Positions 10,122-19,127 of a stretch of DNA of 64,000 nucleotides are shown one piece after another; the stretch's first letter is position 1; each line of letters begins with the position of its first letter. Below the pieces are notes generated by a model, which saw only the letters and a program-made list of their open reading frames with translations, had not been told where the DNA came from and made no database searches. The position numbers and the translations under genes were made by a program. The DNA comes from JAEMQF01 sp963775015 (GTDB taxonomy: Bacteria > Pseudomonadota > Gammaproteobacteria > Burkholderiales > Burkholderiaceae_C), in the NCBI GenBank assembly GCA_963775015.1, contig CAVZHI010000016.1, forward strand, positions 29,456-93,455. Direction: 5' to 3'.

Positions 10122-12437
10122 TTAGTGCACGAACCCGATGCCGCGCCGCTGCCGCACTTCGGGTTTGACGCGGTGTTCGGACTCCAATTGCGAAAGAAAC
10201 TCGTCGGGTTCGAAGACGTCGCCGAGCAAGTCGCACTGTTGCTTGACGGCGGCGAAGTCGCCCGCCGTGAGCTCGCTCAATCGTTCCAGGCGCTGCAACT
10301 GCTCGACGGTGCAGCGCTGCGCTGCGCCGGCCAACACCTCGGTCACGAACATTCGCTCGCGCTGCGCCAAGGTCAAGGGCTTGAACTGGACCTTGAAGGC
10401 AAAGCGCCGCAATGCCGCTTCGTCGAGTTCGAGAAACAAGTTCGTCGTGCAGACGAAGATGCCGGCAAAACGCTCCATGCCTTGCAGCATCTCGTTCACT
10501 TCGCTGATCTCATAGGTCCGCTCGGCCATGCGCCGGCTGCGCAAGAAGCTGTCGGCTTCGTCGAGCAGCAACAGCGCCTCTTCATCCTGCGCCTCCTCGA
10601 ACATGCGCGCCATGTTCTGCTCGGTTTCACCGAGGAATTTGCTGACCAGATCGCTCGCCTGGCGAATCATGAGCGGGCGTTGCAGCTCATGCGCCATGTA
10701 CTCCGCGAGCGCCGTCTTGCCGGTGCCGGGCGGACCATAAAAACACAGCGTCCCGCAGCCCTTGCGGCGCAGCGCTTCGATGATCTTGGGCACTTCGAAG
10801 CGCGACTCGGTGTTCACCAGGCCCAGGTCGTAACGCGTCACGACGCGCCGCGCGCCTCGATCTCCCGGCGTATTGCCCAGGGCTTTGTCGGCGTTGCCCA
10901 GTTGGCGCTCGATCAGCGCCTCGGCGCTCGCGCCAGCCTTGCCGTCGGCGCCACCCCCGGCCAGTTTGGCGAACTTCACCGCGGTGCGAATTTGCGCTGG
11001 CGTGAGCGCGCGGCGCTGCGCGAGCCGCTGCGCAAAAGCGGGGTCAACGTCAACGCCCGCCAGGGCTCGCGCCACAAGGGCCTCGCGCGCACCCGGCGGC
11101 GGGCCCTTCAACTCGAGGTGGTATTGAAAGCGGCGCCGGAACGCGACGTCGATTTGTTCGATCCGGTTCGTCACCCAAATCACCGGAACCGGATTTGTCT
11201 CGAGCAACTGGTTCACCCAGGCCTTGCCGCTGACGCTTCCCGTGGGTGCGCCGTCTCCCGTGTCCAGACGCGCGATCATTTGCGCGGCGTCGGTCGAAAT
11301 CGGCGGGAACACGTCCTCGACTTCGTCGAAGAGCAACGCGACGTTGTCGCTCGTCTTGAGAAAGACCTGGCTGATCTGCAGCGAGCGGTAGCGGTCGCGC
11401 CCGCTCAGGGAGTTGCCGTCGCGGTCGGCGTATTCGACTTCATAGAGCTCGACCCCCGCAGCCTGCGCCGCCACCTTGGCGAGTTCGGTCTTGCCGGTTC
11501 CGGGCGGCCCGTACAGCAACACGTTGACGCCGGGTTCCCTGCGCGCCACGGCGTTGCGCAGCAAGTCGATGATCATCGTGCTGTCGGCGCCGACGAAATG
11601 AAAGTCCTGCGGCGTCAATTCGCTGCGCGCGACGGGCCGGGTGAACACCGCCATCAGGTCCGACGGGCCTTCGTACTTGCGCATCAGCACCTGTGGCAAT
11701 TGGTCGCTGACTTTCATCAGGTCGGCCAGATCGGTGATGTTGTGTTCCGAGATCAGGTTCTCGACCATGCCGATGCGCTCGAGCCGCGAGCCGGCGCGCA
11801 GGGCTTCGCCGACCTCGGTCGGGTTCACGCCGGCGACCGCGGCGAGCGCCGCGTACGCCTCTTGCGCGTTCGCCACCTTGAACTCGACCAGCAGGCCGCG
11901 CAGATCGCGCTGATAGCGCGCCAATGTGCCGTACAACAGCAGAGCGCGCTCGGCAGGGTTCAGCTGCAGCAGGCCGGCGAGCGCGTCGATGTTTTTCTCG
12001 ACCAGCGTCGACTCTTTCTTCAGGCTGCGGGCCAGCCAGTCGGCCGTCGTCCCGAGCGTGGCGAGCAAATCCTTCGGCGAATCCTTGATGTACTCGTCGA
12101 TGTAGAAAAACAGCGTGCCCTCTTCGTACGGCCCACGCCAGGCGCCGTGGCGCGTGATGAAGGCGTCGTCGCTGAGGATTTCATGGCCGCGCCAATGTTC
12201 GTTGCCCTTGCAGCGCTGCGCGAGGAACTCGCGCAGCCGGGCCAGCACCGACGCCTGCCACACGAGGTGCTTGCCCGTCAGCGAGAGCAGGTTGTTCGAG
12301 TCGCGGCGCAGGTTGAAGCGGCCCGCATTGCGCATCGTCAGGGTGAGCACGAAGTGCGAGCACATGCGGTCCAGCACCGGCGCCTCGCGCAACCCGGGGG
12401 ACAGCACGACCCGGCTCTCGCTGTGGCTCCTCACCAT
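10122..12437 (-). CDS. Tandem AAA-domain ATPase of unknown function
   Basis: 771 residues. An N-terminal region of about 290 residues has no motif I recognise and is mostly helical. Two AAA modules follow. The first has Walker A YGPPGTGKTE near residue 310 and Walker B ALLFDEVEDVF. The second has Walker A YGPPGTGKTA near residue 566, Walker B LLLLDEAD, a sensor-like CTTN and an LDEAALRRF arginine-finger region. The second module resembles the Cdc48/Vps4/SpoVK type. Two intact modules suggest an oligomeric remodelling or unfolding machine. No partner is evident; neighbours are a GGDEF-EAL gene and DUF3567. I cannot assign a function. Confidence 0.8.
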   Translation of the reverse strand: MVRSHSESRVVLSPGLREAPVLDRMCSHFVLTLTMRNAGRFNLRRDSNNLLSLTGKHLVWQASVLARLREFLAQRCKGNEHWRGHEILSDDAFITRHGAWRGPYEEGTLFFYIDEYIKDSPKDLLATLGTTADWLARSLKKESTLVEKNIDALAGLLQLNPAERALLLYGTLARYQRDLRGLLVEFKVANAQEAYAALAAVAGVNPTEVGEALRAGSRLERIGMVENLISEHNITDLADLMKVSDQLPQVLMRKYEGPSDLMAVFTRPVARSELTPQDFHFVGADSTMIIDLLRNAVARREPGVNVLLYGPPGTGKTELAKVAAQAAGVELYEVEYADRDGNSLSGRDRYRSLQISQVFLKTSDNVALLFDEVEDVFPPISTDAAQMIARLDTGDGAPTGSVSGKAWVNQLLETNPVPVIWVTNRIEQIDVAFRRRFQYHLELKGPPPGAREALVARALAGVDVDPAFAQRLAQRRALTPAQIRTAVKFAKLAGGGADGKAGASAEALIERQLGNADKALGNTPGDRGARRVVTRYDLGLVNTESRFEVPKIIEALRRKGCGTLCFYGPPGTGKTALAEYMAHELQRPLMIRQASDLVSKFLGETEQNMARMFEEAQDEEALLLLDEADSFLRSRRMAERTYEISEVNEMLQGMERFAGIFVCTTNLFLELDEAALRRFAFKVQFKPLTLAQRERMFVTEVLAGAAQRCTVEQLQRLERLSELTAGDFAAVKQQCDLLGDVFEPDEFLSQLESEHRVKPEVRQRRGIGFVH

Positions 12438-12597
12438 GACACCCCCTCTGCTGCGTGGTTTGCGGCTGCGATCTTGGCGCAGCGTCGGCGTTGCAGCAAG
12501 CCCCGGGGTTTCGAGGGGGGATCGAACGCCTCCGGGCGGCTCGGCGCCGCGCCGTCAGTGCGGCGGCGCGCCCTTCTGGGTCAACCCTTCAGCAACT

Positions 12598-12882
12598 TCA
12601 GTGAAAACTGAGCGGCTGTTGCATGAGCGGGGCGAAGCGCTCCAGGTAAGCGTCGATCTCTTCGCCGGTGGGGCTGGTTTCGATCAGCGCGTCAACGCCC
12701 TGCCTGAAACTCTCCGCGAGCGCACCCTCCAGGAAAATTTCCTTGCGCGCGAACTTGTCGACGATCTCGAATCCGCCGCGCGCGCCCGGGCGTACGCCAC
12801 CAGATGGCGGCGCCGCGCCTTCCGCTGGTTGGACGTCAAAACGAACCACGGCGAAGTTTTCCGAGTTGTACACCATCTGCAT
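12598..12882 (-). CDS. DUF3567 family protein
   Basis: 94 residues, matching the small Burkholderiales-restricted DUF3567 family: MQMVYNSENFAVVRFDV at the start, then GGFEIVDKFARKEIFLEGALAE and a C-terminal YLERFAPLMQQP helix. The middle stretch (about 20-36, Pro/Gly-rich) looks like a small insertion relative to the family pattern. A very strong ribosome site (GGAGGA) sits 7 bases before the ATG at 12882, which fixes the start within a much longer open frame. The function is unknown. The gene is a useful lineage marker. Confidence 0.85.
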   Translation of the reverse strand: MQMVYNSENFAVVRFDVQPAEGAAPPSGGVRPGARGGFEIVDKFARKEIFLEGALAESFRQGVDALIETSPTGEEIDAYLERFAPLMQQPLSFH

Positions 12883-12955
12883 GGCAAATCCTCCTCGCCC
12901 GTAGTTGGGCCGCCGAGCCGAATTTGCAAGCCCCGCTGAGCGCCGGGTTGTCGCC

Positions 12956-14140
12956 TCAGCGCGGTTCGGCGATGTCGATGCGCCACATTTCCATTCCCGG
13001 GTCCTGCGTGCCGTTGCGCCAGTGAGCGCGCACCGGCCAATGGGGCGGTTTGGCGTCGAGCCAGACGTCGACTTGCGTGTCGTAGGTGGACTCGGCAAGG
13101 CGTTGCAGCCTGAACACGTGCATCGCGCCGGGACTCTCGTCGACCACTTCTTCACCCAGGCTGACGAATTGCCACACCGCGGCGTCGCCACGCGCGCCGA
13201 CCACGTGCAGCGCGACCCTGCCGTGCGCCGCAAGGAGCTTCGGCTCGGCGCCGGCGATCGCGGCGAGCTGCACCAACCAGCTGAGCCGGTCTTGCGTGGC
13301 GGGGTGCAACGGGACTTGTGTTTCGCCTGCGGAAAAACTGATCTTGCCCTCGTTCGGGCCGGGTTCGCGCCCGAAGTTAGCGGCCACGGCGCTGCGCCGC
13401 AGGCGCTTGTCGGTGAAGCGCTGAGGCGCCAGACCGGCAGCGCCAAGCGCCCCTTGACTCACTTGGGTGAGCACCGTGATACCGCTCGCGCGCGCCTCCA
13501 GGCGCGCCTCGTAGCGCCCGGCGTCGACGCGCCAGATCAGCTCGGCGTTGCCGTGCACGATGCCGCGCCGCATGCGGTACTGGAGCACGGCCGGCGCCGG
13601 AACCCGCGTCGCGTAAACCGGAACGCTGTCGTGCGCTGCTTCAGTCGCAGATGCGGGTTCGTGCGCCACTTCCGCCGCGCTCGCACGAGGGCGCGCATCG
13701 TTCTCGACGACGGCCGCGGTGTCGCGTGACTGCGCAGGCGCAGGCTCGGCGCGCTCGATGCGCGGCGGCGCGGCCACCGGCGCGATCGCCGGTGCGACCA
13801 CCGCAGCGATCACCGGCGTGGCGCCTGCCGGCGCCGGGGGTTCAACGCGCGCCGCCGGGTGCAAGCCTGCGCTGCGCGCTGCGCGCTGCGGGGCGGCGGC
13901 GCTGCGCGGTTCGGTCCGCACGGGCAGCCGAGGCGGCTCCTCAGTCGCGTGTGGCGCCGGCTCGATGTCATGCACCCAAAGCGCGGCCGGCACCTGCACC
14001 GGCTGCATCTTCGGCGCACGCGCGGACCGCCCGAGGCCGGCGAACAGCAAGGCGTGCACGGCAGCGGCGACGAGCAGCGCCACACCGAGCCGGCGCCGCC
14101 GCAGCGCCGCCGCGGTCGGACCCAACGTCTTTTTCTGCAT
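12956..14140 (-). CDS. DUF3108 domain protein, membrane-anchored
   Basis: About 394 residues. A basic start and one membrane helix (GVALLVAAAVHALLFAGLG) are followed by a long Pro/Ala-rich periplasmic region (about residues 45-190) and a C-terminal DUF3108 domain (from AVLQYRMRRGIVHGNAELIW through DVWLDAKPPHWPVRAHW). DUF3108 proteins are exported proteins of unknown function, and the TonB-like anchor-plus-proline layout suggests it spans the periplasm. The start is ATG at 14140; ATG at 14161 is an alternative. It is divergent from the FAH-family gene with only 38 bases between. Confidence 0.75.
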   Translation of the reverse strand: MQKKTLGPTAAALRRRRLGVALLVAAAVHALLFAGLGRSARAPKMQPVQVPAALWVHDIEPAPHATEEPPRLPVRTEPRSAAAPQRAARSAGLHPAARVEPPAPAGATPVIAAVVAPAIAPVAAPPRIERAEPAPAQSRDTAAVVENDARPRASAAEVAHEPASATEAAHDSVPVYATRVPAPAVLQYRMRRGIVHGNAELIWRVDAGRYEARLEARASGITVLTQVSQGALGAAGLAPQRFTDKRLRRSAVAANFGREPGPNEGKISFSAGETQVPLHPATQDRLSWLVQLAAIAGAEPKLLAAHGRVALHVVGARGDAAVWQFVSLGEEVVDESPGAMHVFRLQRLAESTYDTQVDVWLDAKPPHWPVRAHWRNGTQDPGMEMWRIDIAEPR

Positions 14141-14178
14141 CGAGAATAGCGATCCCGTCATCCACCCCTTTCGTTGCC

Positions 14179-15168
14179 ATGAAACTCGCGACTTACAAAG
14201 ACGGCTCACGCGACGGCCAATTGATCGTCGTCTCCAGCGACCTCGCCAGCGCCCACTATGCCAGCGGCATCGCGACGCGTCTGCAACAAGTGCTCGACGA
14301 CTGGAATTTCATCTCGCCGCAACTCGAAGACCTGGCGCGCACGCTGAACCAGGGCAAGGCGCGGCACGCGTTTGGCTTCGATCCACGCCAGTGCATGGCG
14401 CCGCTGCCGCGCGCCTACCAGTGGGTCGACGGCTCGGCGTACCTGAACCATGTGGAACTCGTGCGCAAGGCGCGCGGTGCCCAGGTTCCGCCCACGTTCT
14501 ACGTCGACCCGCTGATGTACCAAGGCGGCAGCGACGATTTTCTGGGGCCGCACGACGACATTGTCTGCCCAAGCGTCGATTACGGAATCGACTTCGAGTC
14601 TGAAGTCGCGGTGATCACGGGTGACGCCGCGATGCAATGCAGCCCCGAGGCGGGAATCGCGAGCGTGCGCCTGCTGCTGCTCGTCAACGACGTGAGCCTG
14701 CGGCACCTGATTCCCGACGAACTCGCGAAGGGCTTCGGTTTCCTGCAGGGCAAGCCGGCGACGGCGTTCAGCCCGGTTGCCGTCACGCCGGACGAAGTCG
14801 GCGGCGCGTGGCGCGGCGGGCGCTTGCACTTGGACCTCGATACCGAATGGAACGGCGCGCGCGTCGGTCATTGCGCCGCAGGTGAAGAGATGACGTTTCA
14901 TTTCGGCCAGTTGATCGCGCATGTGTGCAAGACGCGCAACATGCGCGCCGGCAGCATCGTCGGCAGCGGCACCGTGAGCAACAAGGACTGGTCGCGCGGC
15001 TATTCGTGCATCGCCGAAAAACGCGCGATCGAGACGATCGAAAGCGGCGCACCTCGTACCTCGTTCATGCAGTTCGGCGACCGGGTCCGGATCGAGATGA
15101 AGGGCGCTGACGGGCAGAGCATCTTCGGCGCGATCGACCAGCGCGTGACTCGCGCCGGCGCCGCATGA
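14179..15168 (+). CDS. Fumarylacetoacetate hydrolase family protein
   Basis: 329 residues. The N-terminal part starts MKLATYKDGSRDGQLIVVS. The C-terminal FAH domain contains the metal-binding acid cluster DYGIDFESEVAVITGD, then NDVSLRHL, GKPATAFSPVAVTPDEV and GSGTVSNKD. The length and the order of these blocks fit the fumarylacetoacetase-like family that cleaves or hydrates acylpyruvate-type compounds. The exact substrate cannot be told from the sequence. No tyrosine-degradation genes are adjacent. The stop is 7 bases before the aspartic protease start, so the two are probably cotranscribed. Confidence 0.87.
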   Translation: MKLATYKDGSRDGQLIVVSSDLASAHYASGIATRLQQVLDDWNFISPQLEDLARTLNQGKARHAFGFDPRQCMAPLPRAYQWVDGSAYLNHVELVRKARGAQVPPTFYVDPLMYQGGSDDFLGPHDDIVCPSVDYGIDFESEVAVITGDAAMQCSPEAGIASVRLLLLVNDVSLRHLIPDELAKGFGFLQGKPATAFSPVAVTPDEVGGAWRGGRLHLDLDTEWNGARVGHCAAGEEMTFHFGQLIAHVCKTRNMRAGSIVGSGTVSNKDWSRGYSCIAEKRAIETIESGAPRTSFMQFGDRVRIEMKGADGQSIFGAIDQRVTRAGAA

Positions 15169-15175
15169 AAGCTGC

Positions 15176-15661
15176 ATGAGCCGCGAATTGCCGCGCACCT
15201 TGAAGGTCGCCACGGTGTGGCTGCTCGTGGGCGTCGCGCTGTTTGTCGGCGTCCAGTGGTGGCTTCACCGCGAGCAGGCGACACGCTTCACGGTGCAGGG
15301 CGACGTCATCGAAATTCGCCGCGGCGGCGACGGGCATTACCACTGGCCGGGGCGGATCAACGGGCGCGAGGTCGACTTCCTCGTCGACACCGGCGCCACC
15401 GGAACGGCAATTTCGTCCGCGCTCGCGCGCGAGTTGCAGCTTGACCCGCTCGGCACAGTGCGGTCGAACACGGCCGGGGGCGTCGTCAGCGGCGAAGTGA
15501 TGCGCGCCGACGTGATCCTGCAGGGCGGAGTGAGTGCGCAGGGCCTGCGCGTCGTGGCTCTGCCCGGCTTGGGCGACAGCCCCTTGCTCGGCATGGACGT
15601 TCTGTCGCGCCTGCGCTGGCAACAAGGCGACGGCAAACTGCGCATCGATCTGCGGCGCTGA
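15176..15661 (+). CDS. Membrane-anchored retropepsin-like aspartic protease (clan AA, TIGR02281 type)
   Basis: 161 residues. One N-terminal membrane helix (VATVWLLVGVALFVGVQWW) is followed by a single retropepsin-like domain with the catalytic motif FLVDTGATGTAIS near residues 68-80 and the second glycine-rich motif LLGMDVLSRL. Proteins with one such domain act as homodimers, each supplying one aspartate. The catalytic domain is predicted to be periplasmic. It follows the FAH gene after 7 bases. The physiological substrate is unknown. Confidence 0.85.
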   Translation: MSRELPRTLKVATVWLLVGVALFVGVQWWLHREQATRFTVQGDVIEIRRGGDGHYHWPGRINGREVDFLVDTGATGTAISSALARELQLDPLGTVRSNTAGGVVSGEVMRADVILQGGVSAQGLRVVALPGLGDSPLLGMDVLSRLRWQQGDGKLRIDLRR

Positions 15662-15759
15662 CACCGCCGCGCCGCCGCAAAGGTGGCGCGCCTTGGCACG
15701 ACCCGCCCACACTCGCAGCAGGCACAATGCCGGTCTGCCTTGCCGACCCCTGCCAAGCC

Positions 15760-16371
15760 ATGCCAGACTCGCCTGCCTTGAACCGCCTCGCTCCAGGATT
15801 CGATTTCCTCCAGGATCTGGTGAAAAACGCCGGCGCGGCGCTGCCCCACATCGGGCAGTGGGTCGCGCCGACGCTGAACCCCGAAGAGATCGGCAAACGC
15901 ATCGAAGAGCTGCGCACGGTTCAGTTCTGGCTCGAGCAGAACGCGCGCATGCTCGGCGCGACGATTCAGGCGCTCGAGGTGCAACGCATGACCTTGTCGA
16001 CGCTGCAATCGATGAACGTGAAGATGGGCGACCTGCGCGAGAGCCTTTCGATTCGCTCTGGCACGGCGGCGGCGGCGCCGGACGCCACTGGCGCTGCGGC
16101 GGCGAGTGCTGCACCCAACGCCAGCGTCGATCCGATGCAGTGGTGGGGTGCCCTCACCAAACAGTTCAGCGAACTCGCCAGCGCCGCCGTCAAGGACTCG
16201 GCAAAGAGCGTCACGCTGGACGCCGCCAAGGCGCTGGCGGGGAGCGCGATTCAGCAGGGGTTCGACGTCGCCAGCGAGTCGTTGAAGAAGGCCGCCAGCG
16301 TGTCGACGAAAGTCGCCAAACGCGCTGTTGCGCCGAGCCGCAAACCGCGCCGCGGGACCGGCGCGCGATGA
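15760..16371 (+). CDS. phaM: PhaM-family polyhydroxyalkanoate granule regulator
   Basis: 203 residues. The conserved N-terminal block GFDFLQDLVKNAG...WVAPTLNPEEIGKRIEELRTVQFWLEQN is the signature of PhaM, which in Cupriavidus activates PHA synthase PhaC and tethers granules to DNA. The C-terminal tail is Lys/Arg-rich (KVAKRAVAPSRKPRRG), fitting non-specific DNA binding. A CACAAT hexamer at 15723-15728 may be its -10 box. The upstream ATG at 15727 lacks conserved sequence, so 15760 is preferred. It overlaps the next gene by ATGA. Confidence 0.85.
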   Translation: MPDSPALNRLAPGFDFLQDLVKNAGAALPHIGQWVAPTLNPEEIGKRIEELRTVQFWLEQNARMLGATIQALEVQRMTLSTLQSMNVKMGDLRESLSIRSGTAAAAPDATGAAAASAAPNASVDPMQWWGALTKQFSELASAAVKDSAKSVTLDAAKALAGSAIQQGFDVASESLKKAASVSTKVAKRAVAPSRKPRRGTGAR

Positions 16372-17600
16372 AGACGTTTCTGCAGGCGCACGCGACGCAC
16401 GCGGATCCCGCCAAAGCACTCGCGCTCGCCGGAGCACAAATCGAAGCGCAGCGGCGCCTGCCCGGCCGGGCCACGCACCCGACGCTAGGCTGGCTCTACA
16501 TGACCGACCATTACGCCGCGAAGGCCGAGGCGCTGCTCGCGCTGGTCCAGCAACGCTGGCCGGGTGTGCACTGGGTCGGCGCGGTCGGCATCGGTGTGAT
16601 CGCGAGCGGCCAAGAGCACTTCGATGCGCCGGCCTTGTCGCTCATGTTGGCCGAACTGCCGGTCGACGAGTTCCGCGTTTTTTCCGGCGCGCGGCCGCTC
16701 GCCGACTTTGCGGCGCACACGGCGCAGGTGCACGCCGACCCGAGCACCGAAGATCTGCCCGAGATCATCAAGGACATGAGCCAGCGCACCGCCACAGGCT
16801 ACCTGTTCGGTGGCCTGGCGTCGGCGCGCAATCGGGCCGTGCACATCGCGCAAGAGGTGCTCAAGGGCGGATTGTCCGGCGTCGCGTTTGCCAAAAACGT
16901 GGCCCTGGTGTCGCGCGTCACGCAGGGCTGCCAACCGGTGGGTCCGCTGCGCAGCGTGACCGCTGCCGACGCCAACGTGATCACCGAACTCGACGGCGAG
17001 CCGGCCTTGAATTGCCTGCTGCGCGACATGGCGCTGGCCGAGACCACCGACGCGCGCGACGCGTTGCCGCAGCTGCGCCAAACGCTCGTCGGCTTGAGCG
17101 ATCGGCGCTCGGCCGACACGCGCCAGCCAGGTCGATTTTTCAGCCCGGCGCGCCATGGTACGTTCGGGTCCGACACGCGGGTGCGGCATCTCGTCGGGCT
17201 CGATCCGGCGCGGCGTGGGGTGGCGATCGGCGAAAGCGCGGGCCCCGGCCTGCAGGTGACCTTCTGCACGCGCAACACGGAAGCGGCGCGGCGCGACCTG
17301 ATGCGCATCTGCGCCGAGATCCGCGACGAAGTCGAACCCGAGACCCTGCCCGTGCCACGCACGGTGCCGGCGACGCCGAGCCCCACCCTCCACGGTGATA
17401 CCGGCACGGGAATCGCCGGCGCGGTCTACGTCAGCTGCACCGGTCGCGGCGGGCCGCACTTCGGCGCGCCGTCGGCCGAACTCGCCATCGTGCGGCGCGC
17501 TCTCGGCGACGTGCCGCTCGCCGGGTTTTTTGCCGCGGGCGAAATTGCGCGCCATCACTTGTATGGCTATACCGGCGTGCTGACCGTGTTTCGTTCCTGA
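16368..17600 (+). CDS. FIST-domain sensory protein
   Basis: 410 residues with an N-terminal FIST_N domain (about 30-215, with the GAVGIGVIASGQEHFDAPALS region) and a FIST_C domain (about 220-380, ending GDVPLAGFFAAGEIARHHLYGYTGVLTVF, a diagnostic FIST tail). FIST domains are predicted small-ligand sensors, usually coupled to kinases or chemoreceptors. Here no output domain is fused and no two-component gene is adjacent. The start overlaps the phaM stop (ATGA), which argues for translational coupling and perhaps a role in PHA metabolism. Confidence 0.87.
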   Translation: MKTFLQAHATHADPAKALALAGAQIEAQRRLPGRATHPTLGWLYMTDHYAAKAEALLALVQQRWPGVHWVGAVGIGVIASGQEHFDAPALSLMLAELPVDEFRVFSGARPLADFAAHTAQVHADPSTEDLPEIIKDMSQRTATGYLFGGLASARNRAVHIAQEVLKGGLSGVAFAKNVALVSRVTQGCQPVGPLRSVTAADANVITELDGEPALNCLLRDMALAETTDARDALPQLRQTLVGLSDRRSADTRQPGRFFSPARHGTFGSDTRVRHLVGLDPARRGVAIGESAGPGLQVTFCTRNTEAARRDLMRICAEIRDEVEPETLPVPRTVPATPSPTLHGDTGTGIAGAVYVSCTGRGGPHFGAPSAELAIVRRALGDVPLAGFFAAGEIARHHLYGYTGVLTVFRS

Positions 17601-17607
17601 GGCACTC

Positions 17608-19114
17608 ATGAATTTGGGCGTGCCTTCGCATTCCCCGGCCGAACTCGCTGCGCGCGCGCAGCGCCAGGCCGACGTGGTGGCCGCCTTGAGCGAACACCTG
17701 CCGCCGCACGCGTTGCTCTGGCACGCCGAAGACACGAATCCCTACGAGTGCGATGGGCTCACCGCCTATCGTGAGCAGCCGCTCATCGTCGCCTTGCCCG
17801 AAACCGAGGATCAGGTCGCCGCGACTTTGCGCACCTGCCATCGCTTGAACGTTCCGCTGGTGGCACGCGGCGCGGGCACCGGCCTGTCCGGCGGGGCGAT
17901 GCCGCACCGCATGGGCGTGACGCTGAGTCTGGCCAAGTTCAACCGAATCGTTCGCATCGACCCACTGGCCCGAACCGCGGTCGTGCAATGTGGCGTGCGC
18001 AACCTGGCGATCAGCGAAGCGGCGGCGCCGCTCGGCCTCTACTACGCGCCCGACCCGAGCAGCCAGATCGCGTGCACGATCGGCGGCAACGTGGCGGAGA
18101 ACTCCGGCGGCGTGCATTGCCTCAAGTACGGCTTGACGCTGCACAACGTGCAACGCGTGCGCGGCTTCACCGCCGAGGGCGAGCCGGTCGAGTTCGGCTC
18201 GGAGGCGCTCGACGTTTCCGGCCTGGACCTGATGCCGCTCCTCGTCGGCAGCGAAGGCATGCTCGCGGTGACACTCGAAGTCACCGTCAAGCTGATCCCC
18301 AAACCGCTGCTGGCGCGCTGCATCATGGCCAGCTTCGACGACGTGCGCAAAGCCGGTGACGCGGTCGCCGGCGTGATCGCTGCGGGGATCACTCCCGCAG
18401 GCCTGGAGATGATGGACAAGCCGATGATCGGCGGCGGTCGAAGACTACGTGCACGCCGGCTACGACCTGAACGCCGCCGCGATCCTGCTCTGCGAAAGCG
18501 ATGGCACGCCCGAGGAAGTTGAAGAAGAGGTGGCGCGCATGGTGCAGGTGCTCGAAGGCAGCGGCGCGACGCGCATCGAGGTCAGCGCCGACGAAGCGCA
18601 GCGCCTGCGCTTCTGGAGCGGGCGCAAGAACGCGTTCCCCGCCTCGGGGCGCATCAGCCCGGACTACATGTGCATGGATTCGACGATTCCGCGCAAGCGC
18701 CTGGCCGACATCCTGCTCGCGATCCAGCAGATGGAGCAGAAGTATCAATTGCGCTGCGTCAACGTGTTCCACGCCGGCGACGGCAATCTGCACCCCTTGA
18801 TCCTGTTCGACGCGAATGACACCGATCAGCTGCGGCGCTGCGAGTTGTTCGGCGCCGACATCCTGGAAACGAGCGTGCGCATGGGCGGCACCGTGACCGG
18901 CGAGCATGGTGTGGGCGTGGAGAAGCTGTCCTCGATGTGCGTCCAGTTTTCGCCCGCCGAACACGAACAGATGCTCGCCCTGAAACGCGCCTTCGACGCG
19001 AAAGAGCTGCTGAACCCGGGCAAAGTGATTCCCACACTCGCGCGTTGCGCCGAATACGGCAAGATGCACGTGCGCCGCGGCCTGCTGCCGTTCGCCGATA
19101 TTCCGCGCTTCTGA
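17608..19114 (+). pseudogene. glcD: Glycolate oxidase FAD subunit GlcD, interrupted by a +1 frameshift
   Basis: Two overlapping frames together give a full-length GlcD of about 501 residues. The N-terminal FAD-binding part (17608 to about 18430) has PLVARGAGTGLSGGAMPH, NVAENSGGVHCLKYG and LVGSEGMLAVTLE. The C-terminal part resumes with VEDYVHAGYDLNAAAILLCESDG and ends with the HAGDGNLHPLI and TGEHGVGVEK motifs. The break is in GATCGGCGGCGGTCGAA near 18428-18436, where removing one G restores the frame between EMMDKPM and VEDYVHAGYD. Everything else is conserved, so this may be a sequencing error or a very recent mutation. With GlcE and GlcF it oxidises glycolate to glyoxylate. Confidence 0.88.
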
Positions 19115-19127
19115 CCCGCGGCGCAGC

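Noticed and set aside
8256..12611. A 1451-codon open frame on the plus strand, antisense to the GGDEF-EAL and AAA ATPase genes
   Set aside because: High-GC coding DNA often leaves the antisense frame free of stops. The translation is Arg/His/Gln-rich with no domain, and both sense genes are clearly real.
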